DNA from: Rhodotorula mucilaginosa
Lineage: Eukaryota > Basidiomycota > Microbotryomycetes > Sporidiobolales > Sporidiobolaceae
NCBI GenBank assembly: GCA_034406715.1
Contig: CP137865.1
Location: forward strand, 372,001 to 436,000
Length of the DNA: 64,000 bases
Direction of reading: 5' to 3'
The translations under genes and the position numbers were made by a program. Shown here piece after piece: positions 21,198-30,392 of the stretch; position 1 is the stretch's first letter, and the number at the start of each line of letters is the position of its first letter. The notes beneath the pieces are model-generated. The model searched no databases. It was given only the letters and a program-made list of their open reading frames with translations, and had not been told where the DNA came from.

Positions 21198-24120
21198 ATG
21201 GCTCCCGTCACTGCATGTGCGCCAGACGCGGAGGATGCAGACGGCGAGTTCTTGACGACCCAGGGCAGGCCGTACAAGAAGCCGAGCATCGTCGCGTGAG
21301 CCCGACAACTTGTCTCTCATGCGTCGAAACCTGCCCGTCCGCTAACCTGGCTCTCACACGCCTCCAGCTGTACCGGCTGCAGGTCGATCAAGGTCAAATG
21401 CCGATTGCCTAACGGTGACGCTCCGACCGGCGTTTGGGAGATCGATCAGAGCAGGGTGCGGGGCGGACTTCTCTCAACCCCCTCTCTGCAGGATTCAGCG
21501 GCATGCTCATCCTCACGCTTGACAGTGCGCGCGTTGCGTCCGACTCGATTTTGATTGCCAGTACAAATCGGCCCCTCGGCGCGGACGGCGACCTAAAGAC
21601 CGTCAACATACGTCGTCTCGTTTCGAAGAACGAGAGGAACCGACGGCGGGAGCGATGGATCCCACCAACGCGCGAGCAACGGCAGGGCCTTCTTCTCACT
21701 TGGCGGCACAACCCGGTCCCGCACATCAAGGCGGAGCGAGGGCGACGCCCGTTTCTCCTCCGGGACTGTCGGCCGGTCCAATCTCAAATCTTGGGTCCCT
21801 GTACCCGTCGCGACCGCTCCCGCCGCCGCCTGCGATCCTGCAACCACCAATCTGGCCGATTGCGCCGCTCTATTCTGCGTTGTCTCAACCCACGTCGTCC
21901 AGTGGCGGCCTTGTCGGGGCGTCTGCGCCGACACAGAGCTCTCCCTCGCTGTCGGCCGGCGTGCAACCTTCGCCGGCGTCTCAAACCAGCACGACAAACG
22001 AGGGCAACGCCGGTCTCTCTCTAGCGGAAGCTGCAGAAGCTCATTCGTCGGCGTTCACCCCGTCGAAGCCAGTCGAACCGCCTCAACGACCGCAGAAACA
22101 GCCTCGCCTGCCCGACCCGGTCGACCTCTGGATCCTGAGCGAAGCCGAGGCTCAGAATCTCATCGCGTTCTGGCATGAACGCCTCAACCCTTACGTCATC
22201 CTGTTAGACCGATACTTGCATACTTACGATTATGGTGAGCATCACCGTCTCCCGTGTTCCGGGGCATCACGCTGACTGCTGCGGTTCCCGCCAGTACGAG
22301 CACATTCTTCGGTGCTCTTTACGGCGATGCTCGCGACTGCCGCCAAGTTTGTCCGCCGCGAGTTATACCAGCGACTACTCGAGCACGCGCAAAACATGAT
22401 CACGCGAGGAATGGGCGGCGACGTCGAGCCGGACATTGGCTTGCTGCAAGCGATCCTCCTTCTCGTGTACTGGAAGGTGTGCTCGTTCCGTGCACACATT
22501 GTCTATACGAGTCAATCTTGACGAGGATACTATCCCTACATAGGAACCGATGGATTCGTCAGCCTGGATGCGCGTTGGCTACGCGATCCGGCTCGGATAC
22601 CAACTCCGACTGCATCGAAGACGGCATACACCTCTCCCGCCTGACGAGCTTGAAGCTCGCGTCATTCTTGACCGCGAACGCACCTGGATCGCGCTGATCT
22701 GTTTCGACAAGTGCGTTGCGCGAGGTTGTTTTGGCCGCCTTCACGCCCGCTGAATAGTTGGGAAACAGCTCGTACGACCTCCACGACGAGGACCGCGAAG
22801 TCGAGACTTCGATGATCACATCCTGGAAAGTCGACATTGACGAATGTGAGGCGACCTCAATTCGGACCGGCGTGCAAAAGATGCTGACCTCGCCACCACG
22901 CAGGGATTCAAGAAACGCTCCCGTACGGCGTGACGGACGACATCGAGCAAGGAGTCTCTATAGGGTACGTTCCGCCACTACCTTGAGCCGTTTAGCACCA
23001 AGTCCTGACCAGGCTGTGCGGTTAAGCCTGATCCAGCTGGCTCGACTCACCCGCGCCATCACCACCGCGCCGAGCAAGTCTTCCGCACAAGCCGTGGCAG
23101 TTCGGGTGCACGAGATCATCCTCACGACGCACGCCAAGTACTTCGAGCGTACTATACCCAACGTGACGCCTCTGCAAGGTGCGGCCGCGCACAAAGCTCG
23201 CTTCCACATCGTCACGAATCGGCTTCGCCTCGCGCAGGCGTGTCTCGACGCTTCAGGATTGCACGATCAAGTGGTCCTCGCCGACGCCATGGTGCAGGGC
23301 GGCGAAGTCGTTGCGTGTTTCGAGGACGCCGTGGATACCATCCTACTCTACGTGCAGGATACGATCGCCCTCGAGATGCTCCGCTTCGGCCAGTGGATCG
23401 GAAGGGTGAGTACGGATTTTCGAGCCCTTCCTCGCACCTGCGCCGGGACCATACTGACCTCTGCAAAGGGCAACTGCAGATCTTCCCACAAGTCACCACC
23501 TCTTACCAAACGACTCTCGTGAGCTACCTGACGCGGATCTACCTCGCGGCGACTCGCGCGCTGCGCGAGCACGGAGGAGAAGTCGGAGGCTTTATCTCTC
23601 GTTTCTTTCGCGGAGCCCTGCGTGCGCTCCATCCAGAAGGCGTCCCGATGACACGGCCGCCGTCGCCGTCTGCCGCCTCGAAAAGACTTGATCCGGGCGA
23701 GGTCGGGAACACCACCAACGGCAGCGCAGAAGCAGCGGTCATCGGCCCGTTCGACCAGCTGAACGGGATTGTGAGTTTCCGGAACAGCTTTGCTTTTTCG
23801 ATGTCATGCGCCGCAGCTGACCAGAACCGGACGAGCAGGAGCCCGATATCTTTACCGATTTGGATTCGCTCTTTGCGGACCTGAAGAACGACACGTCATA
23901 TTGGTCCGTTTCAATACCTTACTGCCTTTTTTCGCGTCGCCTGACTCTCCGGAACGTGCACAGGGACTCGCTCAATCCTACTTTGGCAACATCGACGTGG
24001 GCATGGCTCGACGAGGCCTTTGCTCCGTTGGCCGGGGGCGGTGTGCAAGCGGCCAACGGCTCCGGCAATCTCATTCAAACTGGATGCGACCCAGGAGATT
24101 TGGCGAGGACCGCTGGCTAG
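21198..24120 (+). CDS. Zn2Cys6 fungal transcription factor
   Basis: Nuclear DNA-binding regulator. The binuclear cluster spans three exons: Cys34-x2-Cys37-x6-Cys44, then 18 residues, then Cys63-x2-Cys66-x6-Cys73, followed by a basic stretch (RRGRRPKDRQH). The loop between the third and fourth Cys is longer than usual. A Pro/Ser/Ala-rich linker follows, then a fungal-specific middle homology region (WHERLNPYVILLDRYLHT; FTAMLATAAKF; WMRVGYAIRLGYQLRLH; RERTWIALICFDK). About ten introns were recognised. The C-terminus (DEAFAPLAGGGVQ...) ends at 24120, 28 bp from the stop of the convergent PP2C gene. Its position next to the transporter, oxidoreductase and beta-glucosidase suggests it may regulate them; that is inference. 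Confidence 0.9.
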
Positions 24121-24148
24121 ACGAGTTGATGACGCGAATAGACGCTGT

Positions 24149-26377
24149 TTACAGTTTCGCCTTGAGCGGCGTTTCGAAGCCTTCTTCCCGTCTGTACACT
24201 CCGCCGCTCCCTCCTTCGCCATCTCTTGCCGGGTCACCGAGCAAAATGACGGTGCAAGTGATCTGCATTCGCGAAAGTCACAATCAGCTTGAGTGCCCTG
24301 AGCGCAGACCGTAAGGAGATTGTCAGCTCACGTCGTCGCGGTACCTCCTGCTGAGTGGGGCGGGAATGCTGAGCAAGACCGAGACCTGATCTCGCTTTGC
24401 GCCGCCGAGCGCGTTCCGAATGAGATGCGTCGAGAGGTTGCCGTCCTCGAACGTGAACGACTCGCCCTCGCCTCGGGTCGGCTCCTGCCGTGGCTGGTGA
24501 GAGGCGTGCGGACCGGAGACGGCGGTCGGGTCAGAGGCGTGGGCGAGTACCGCTTGTCGAGTTTGTGCGCCGCGGACGCCGCAGAGGTGAGCACCGACGA
24601 GCGAGACAATCTCTTGGTTGTCCAAGCGGTCACTGCGTTTCGGTCACGGTTGTAAGTGGCTGCCATCGCGTGAAGCGAAGCGAGTTGAGACAAGCTCACT
24701 AGAGACCGTCGGTTGCGAGGACGAGGAAGCGAGTGGCGGGAGGTTCTGCCGGGTCAGACACGGGAAGGAAGGACCCGATGGACTTGCGAGTTTTTGGTCG
24801 GTCGGCCGAGAGGTCGACGCTGACAATCTCGGGAGTGGCGGTGACCTGGAAGTTTGACGAGATCAGCTGTCATGAGCCCCTGCGCAACAGGTCAAGTTAC
24901 ATCTGAAACGTACATAAGGTGGCGAGTGGTAGTTTCTCGGTGGTCCTCGCACCGAGCCGGGCTAGCGGAGCACAATAGAAACGTCAGTCAAGAGCACTCG
25001 CCAACGTGCGGGTCGAGCGAAACTCACGTGGAAAGCAGCAGCAAGCGTCTTTTGGGTCCCAGGTGGCCACTTGTACCGCGCGTCTCCAAATGCTCGCGTC
25101 GGTTCGAGTCCGCCGAGCACGCGCCCGCGCACGATGACCGTGTCCTTCTCCTCGGCCGGGTGCTCCTTCTGGATCCGCTCGACCTCGTGCGGGTTCCGGC
25201 CCGTCTGGTCTTCGCTCAGGGGTTCGACGCGCCATTTTCCGCCTTCCTTGGTGCTGTCGGGGACCCAGACGCCCATCACGGCTCGAGAATCGCCCGTGCA
25301 GGCGACGTGCAGCTTGTTGCGACCCGCGTCGAGGAACGCGAGCAACGCGCAACTGCCACTCAACGCCGGGAGGAGTGTCGCGAGCGCTTCAGACTGCTCG
25401 ACCCCGAGTGCCGAGTCTTTGCTCGACATGTTGGGCAGCTTGCCCTCCTTTTGCAGCTTGTCGAGCAGTCGCACGGGCGCCGACACGATCTCCTGGTCCA
25501 TCTTGACGAACGCGTTCCGGATCGCAGATTGCACGATCGGATCTTGCTTGTCGAGTTGCGGTCTCGGGGCCGGGGGAGACCCACCGAAGAGGGACCAGAG
25601 GGAACTGGTGCCGCCGGTGCGTTTTTTCGCGCCTTGAGGGTCGGCGAGGGAAAGGTAAGGGTCGGTGCCGCGGAAGACGAGGTCCAGCTCGCGCGCGACG
25701 TAGGAAACGAGGGATGAAGAAAGGAGACGAGAAGTCTGCCAACCGCCGTGACCGTCTGTCGAATTTTCGGGCGATGCGAGGTCAGCCTCCCGTTCCGTTC
25801 TCCATTTCAAAGCGAGAACAAGAACGCACCAAAGACGCCGAAAAAGACGAGGTCGCCTTTGACCTTGCTCGCCGAGTCGCGTTCAAGGATGACGCAGCAC
25901 GAATCGTCTTCGATGGGGGAGTTGGACGCGAGGTTGTTGGTGTCGTAGCGGAGAAGGGGGTTGTTGCGCCTCGAGACGGCGAACGAAGCCTCGTTCTCTT
26001 TCAGTCGCGCATTCGTCTCGGCTTGCGAGAGCAGCGTCAGAGTCTTTGTACTGGTTCCTCCGGTCCTGCAGGGTCATAGAGACGAGGTGAGTTTCTTCCG
26101 AAGCGCGAGGCTGTCGAGAGAAACCCTAGACTCACTGCGCGACGACAGGCACGGTAAAGCTGGACCGCTCTCCTTCCTCTGCACTGTCCTTCATAGCGTC
26201 GGACGAGCCCTTGGACTTGTAGAGGAGGAATCCGGTGATGCTGAGTCCGGCGAGGGCGATCAAGGCCGAGTCGACGACGCTCCGTCGCGCTGGCGGCGTA
26301 GGCGCACTGCCGTACCGTCGCTGCAGCACTGGAGACGTACGTGGCAGTCCGATCGGCAGCCTGCGCGGGGTCGGCAT
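24149..26377 (-). CDS. Mitochondrial-type PP2C protein phosphatase (Ptc5 / pyruvate dehydrogenase phosphatase-like)
   Basis: Mg/Mn-dependent Ser/Thr phosphatase. The Ptc5 group dephosphorylates the pyruvate dehydrogenase E1 subunit in mitochondria. The start MPTPRRLPIGLPRTSPVLQRR (26377) looks like a mitochondrial targeting sequence and is followed by one hydrophobic helix (ALIALAGLSITGFLLY). Catalytic motifs in order: SPIEDD, FFGVFDGHGG (an intron splits the Asp codon), SGSCALLAFLD, VACTGDSRAV, LSEDQTGRN, GRVLGGLEPTRAFGD, LATDGL, and the terminal DDITCTVILLGD, the last metal-binding Asp. A Ser/Trp-rich insert (GGTSSLWSLFGGSPP) sits in the first half. Exons 1-3 are 26377-26136, 26065-25830 and 25755-25028. 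It converges on the Zn2Cys6 gene. Confidence 0.92.
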
Positions 26378-26627
26378 CGTGTGGTTCCAGTCCAACTCGT
26401 GCTCATCGCCGCCGCATTTCCTGTCGTCATCCGCCTCGACATTCTCCGCTTTCTTCGAGCTGTTGTATCTGGATAGACAGCTGCTTATGGTCCATGGTTC
26501 TGACAGTGCATTGCCGCGCGATCCGATCCAAAGTACAGTACGACGTCGATCTTCGCCTCGGCTGAAACAGCTACAGATCATGTCCGACAAGTCACAACCA
26601 TCGCTGAGGGCATCCCGTGCCCCACGT

Positions 26628-28128
26628 TCACTGTTCTCCTGCAGGACGACTGGCGTATGATCCCGACACGGGGTGGTCGAGAACGTACCCTCCCGCCGCC
26701 GCCGCCGCAGGATCGTTCCCCAACATCGAAAAGCCGCCCGGCGTCGTCAATCGAGTCGGCGGACGAGGCGGCGACGGAGGTGACGATTCCGACATGTTCC
26801 GTGGTCGTTGCGGAGAATTCGACGACGCGGCGGCGGCAGTGGGCGATCCGGTCGAACCGTTCTGCAGGCTGCGCGGGTGCAACGACGACGGCAGTGGCAA
26901 GACCGTGTCCGACGAGTACCCGACCGTGTCGTGAGTCGGTACCGGCGCGTACTGCGACGACGACGACGGTTGTCGATACCTCGACAACGACGATGCTCCT
27001 CCTCCTCCTCCATAAGAGCCGAAATCGCCCGCTTCACCCACTTCGGGCAGGTCGGGCCTCGGACCTTGCGCGCGCGTCGGAGGAGACGCCGCCGCAGCAG
27101 TAAAGACAGCACTGGCCGCCGCGGGGAGACGCTGGCCCAACCCACCGAGCGCGTTGCGGAACGAGATGTTACCCCCCGACCAGACACTGGGCGGTCTCGC
27201 TCCCGGCTGCACGCGCCCGAGCCACGCGTTGACGGGATGCCCACCACCCGAGAGAGGAGGCGGTGCTGCTGCTGCTGCTGCTACGATCGGAGTCGACTCT
27301 TTCTCGTCGCCGTTCGTCGTCGTCGCCGCGATCGAAGTCCCGCCGAGCTCGCTTGCTCGACTACGATTGCGACGGGTACGGCGTCGGAGCCACCAGAGGG
27401 CGAGAGCGGCGAAGACCAGACCGGCGACGCCGCCGACGATCCCACCGACCAGAGCGTTGGTGGAGACGGAGTTGCCGCCCCCGCTCGGAGTCACGGAAGG
27501 AGAAGCAGAGGCAGATGGTGCTGACGAGGAGGAAATGGAAGAAGACTCGGCGCTGCTCGTACTGGTCCGCAAAGTCCTGAACCGACAATCTCGCTGTCAG
27601 TACTCGCCATACACACCTACTGGAGGAGGACGTTCGGGGCTAAATGGAAGGCTCACGAGTAACCGGTAAACAGCTGAGGACTGGCGCTGCTCAGACTGCT
27701 CGCGAGCGCAGCCATCGAAGCCGTCGCAAGTTGGCCGGGGTTCTGGCGGAGGCAGGCATCGGTGGTTCCCGGCTGCACGGTGAAGAAAGGTGTCGTCCCG
27801 TACGGTTGACCGGTCGGCAACTTGTAGATCTCGAAAGCGATCTTGGCTCCGGCGGGAAAATCTGACGGACCCGAATGCCGAGTCAGTCGCCCATCCCTAT
27901 CCGCCTCTCGGGTCGTCCGCGTCCAACAACTCGTGAGAGACTTCAAGACTCACCGCATACCCAATCAACAGTGCCGAGTGTGCCCGTCACGTTCGAAGCG
28001 ATCCGTTCCGCAAAGTAGTTCTCCCCCTCGACCCACGCCTCGATCCGTTTCCCGCCGGCAGGCCCGCTCCACGCGAGCGTGAGCTTGGCACACTGCGTCG
28101 GGAGCGAGGCTTGAATCTCGTACGACAT
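26628..28128 (-). CDS. Single-pass membrane protein with long disordered C-terminal tail
   Basis: Unrecognised function. Three exons: the first from ATG 28128, the second joined as VDWVC-DFPAGAKIAFEIY, the third joined as FTGYS-TLRTSTSS. The N-terminal ~140 residues look like an extracellular ligand or adhesion domain (Cys residues, N-glycosylation sequon NVT, QCAKLTLAWSGPAGGKRIEAW) with a Ser-rich stalk. One transmembrane helix follows (ALVGGIVGGVAGLVFAALALWWL) with a basic stop-transfer (RRRTRR). The ~230-residue cytoplasmic tail is rich in Ala, Pro and Ser. This is the layout of basidiomycete cell-surface sensor-like proteins. No signal peptide is visible at the chosen start, so a missing upstream exon is possible. 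Confidence 0.75.
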
Positions 28129-28462
28129 GGCGAGAGGTGTGCGCTAAAAGCGGGGCAGCGTTTTTGGGGTGTGATAGCTGGGCGGCGAGCCTTGTCGGTT
28201 CGTCGTCGTCGCCGGCAATGGGGAGGCGCGCCAGGTTCGGGTTAAGGGGTAGTCCGTACGCGTGGACAGAAGCCTAGAAGCAGAGTCAGGGTGTCTGAAG
28301 GCGGGAAGACGGAGTCGAAGAAGGTTTGTTCATCCGCGGACACCCCGCTCCACCAAAGTGGGGAGCAGGTTCGAGCGCTCCCGGCGAGTCCGCACTTCCG
28401 GAGTGAGGCTTCGCAGACGACTTCAAGCCGCACCACGAGAGAGGATGCGCGCATCCGGCGCT
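28129..28462. promoter_or_regulatory. Intergenic region between the membrane-protein and MYND genes
   Basis: A 334 bp tandem gap: 3' UTR of the MYND gene and promoter of the membrane-protein gene. It might hide a signal-peptide exon for the latter, but I could not find one. No motif identified. Confidence 0.4.
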
Positions 28463-29413
28463 TTATTGCGACAGCGCCACGTCCGTCTCGGCGCCGCCGT
28501 CGTCGTCGGCGGCGGAGGCGGCAGGTTTCGCTGGAGGCTCGGAATACGTACCCGCCCGTCGGCGGTTCTCGACGTCGGTGAAGCGCATCTTGACCAGATC
28601 TTTGCAATCAGCTTTATGTGCGGGCCAGTCTTGGTGTTGGTGCTGATGGAAACGAGCGTGTTAGTGATGCAGAGTGCGCGCAGACGGAGAGCGAGAGGCG
28701 TAGCTTTACCTCAATCGAGCACTGCGCCAGGCGGACGAATCGTCAGTGAGGCGAAATGGAACAGGCTTCGAGTCGTACTCTAGACGCACATAGTACCTCC
28801 GCTTGCATTTCGAGCAGCGTTGGAAGCGCGGCACCGTCTCGGTCGTTTCCCACTTCTCGCAGCCACGCATCGCGCACTGCTGGATCATTTCCGATTCTTC
28901 GAGCGTGACTTCTGCGAGCGGGAGTTCGACGAAACCTTGCTTGATCTTGGACCCGACGCTGCGCGATTCAAGTGACTTTGGGATGAGCGAGCCGGTCTCC
29001 CAATTACAGCGAATGAGGGTGTTGAAGCTGACGTACAGGCGGATAAACCCCGCTCTTTCGAGTTGCGGTACGATCCCTGCATTCTCTGAGTAGTTCTTGA
29101 CCTGTCACCGTATGTCAGTGAGCTTGCAGGGCGTACAGGCTGGAGTGGAAGCAGTCCAGTCGAAGGGACTGACCCAGATCATCTGCTTTCCCGCCATGGA
29201 CAAGCCCGGAAAGGGGTCCTCGTTGACAAGGACGCTCAGGCTCGAGATGTAGGCTCCGCCTCGCTGGTCCTGGTCGTGGCTGTCGGCTGCGACGAGGACG
29301 AAGGCGTCTCCGGTCCTGCCGATGGCGACTCGAGGTTTCTGCGAGTCGAGGTCGGGATCGCTGTTCCAGGATAGCCTGAGCGTCTTTACGCCGTTCTCGG
29401 CCGTCTCTGTCAT
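28463..29413 (-). CDS. MYND zinc-finger protein
   Basis: Exons 29413-29174, 29101-28790, 28721-28710 and 28642-28463 give 247 residues. The N-terminal ~180 residues form no domain I recognise (KTLRLSWNSDPDLDSQK; EDPFPGLSMAGKQMIW; VKNYSENAGIVPQLERAGFIRLY). The MYND finger follows: C-x4-C, then FQRCSKCKRRYYC-SIE-HQHQDWPAHKADC, where His replaces the usual Cys as in many fungal MYND domains. The residues C-S-I-E come from a 12-nt microexon. The C-terminus is short and Asp/Ala-rich. MYND domains bind proline-rich peptides. This gene shares a 76 bp head-to-head promoter with the V-ATPase subunit F gene. Confidence 0.85.
28710..28721 (-). other. 12-nt microexon of the MYND gene
   Basis: Plus-strand coordinates of the exon TGCTCGATTGAG (minus strand). 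It is preceded by GGCGCAG and followed by GTAAAGC. It encodes Cys-Ser-Ile-Glu in phase 0 and supplies a zinc ligand of the MYND finger; skipping it would keep the frame but remove that Cys. Confidence 0.75.
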
Positions 29414-29489
29414 CGCCAAGCTGTTTCGCGTGTGGAGGGAGAGAGCGAGACCTTCGTCGCTCTCTTCTGGATGCGACACTTTACTCGGA
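29414..29489. promoter_or_regulatory. 76-bp bidirectional promoter, MYND gene / VMA7
   Basis: Only 76 bp separate the two divergent start codons, so the 5' UTRs must be very short or overlap. No TATA box is evident. Confidence 0.55.
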
Positions 29490-30180
29490 ATGGCGACCAC
29501 AACGCAGTACAAGGACCGGACCCTGATCGCCACCATCGGAGACGAGGTACGCGTGCTCGCACGTACCCGCTGCCTCCAACAGCCCTCGCCCGCCTGCACT
29601 TTGACCTCCTCCCCACTCGGCTCACGCTCTCGCTCTCCCTCACAGGACACAATCACCGGCTTGCTGCTCGCGGGGACCGGTCACGTCGACGCAAGGGGCA
29701 AGAAGAACTTTCTCGTAGTCGACTCGAGTGAGTCCCTGACGATTTGCCATGGTCGCCCGTCAACGTCGTCATTCGCAGACCGCGCACCTCGAAGTGCTCG
29801 TCCTTACTCGCACTGACGTTATACTGCCTGCATCAGAGACGCCCGTCTCGACTATCGAAGCCGCCTTCGCCGAATACACCGAGCGGAGCGACATTGCCAT
29901 CCTCCTCATCAACCAGCACGTGGGTCACCAGCCCCTCCCTCGCTACTGCCGCTGCCCCCCATACTGAACTCCCGCTTCTACAGATCGCAGACCAGATTCG
30001 ACCCGCAGTCGAGAAATACCACCAAGCCTTCCCGGCATTACTCGAGATCCCCAGCAAGGACCACCCTTACGGTCAGTCCGTTCCCGGCCCCTGATGACTG
30101 CGCCAGCAACTGACCCATCCCGCACAGACCCGTCCAAGGATTCCGTGCTCAAGGCTGTCAAGAAGCATCTCGGCGCATGA
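29490..30180 (+). CDS. VMA7: V-type proton ATPase subunit F
   Basis: Small stalk subunit of the V1 sector of the vacuolar proton pump. Five exons (29490-29546, 29646-29727, 29837-29919, 29984-30071, 30128-30180) encode 120 residues, the family's normal size. Diagnostic segments are [64 protein letters not shown] and the end VKKHLGA. All four introns have canonical borders and the phases match exactly. It is divergent from the MYND gene and ends 212 bp from the convergent xanthine dehydrogenase stop. Confidence 0.98.
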
Positions 30181-30392
30181 GCTGCTGTTGTACCCCTTCC
30201 ACACTTGTAACACTTTCCTTCTCTCCTCTTTTCCAGTGTGCGGTTGGGAGAATCGGATCAGAGGACAACATGGGCTGAGCACTGCAAGCTGGAGAAAGTA
30301 CGAATAAAGCGGACACGGGTACTACGTTCAAGCACGACTCATCAAAGGAACCCCCCGAGCAGAAAAAGAGAGGAAAAGGGTGAGAAGAAAGA

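Noticed and set aside
12785-24120. Reading the sugar cluster as a secondary-metabolite cluster
   Set aside because: There is no polyketide synthase, non-ribosomal synthetase, terpene synthase or tailoring enzyme; the gene content fits carbohydrate use.
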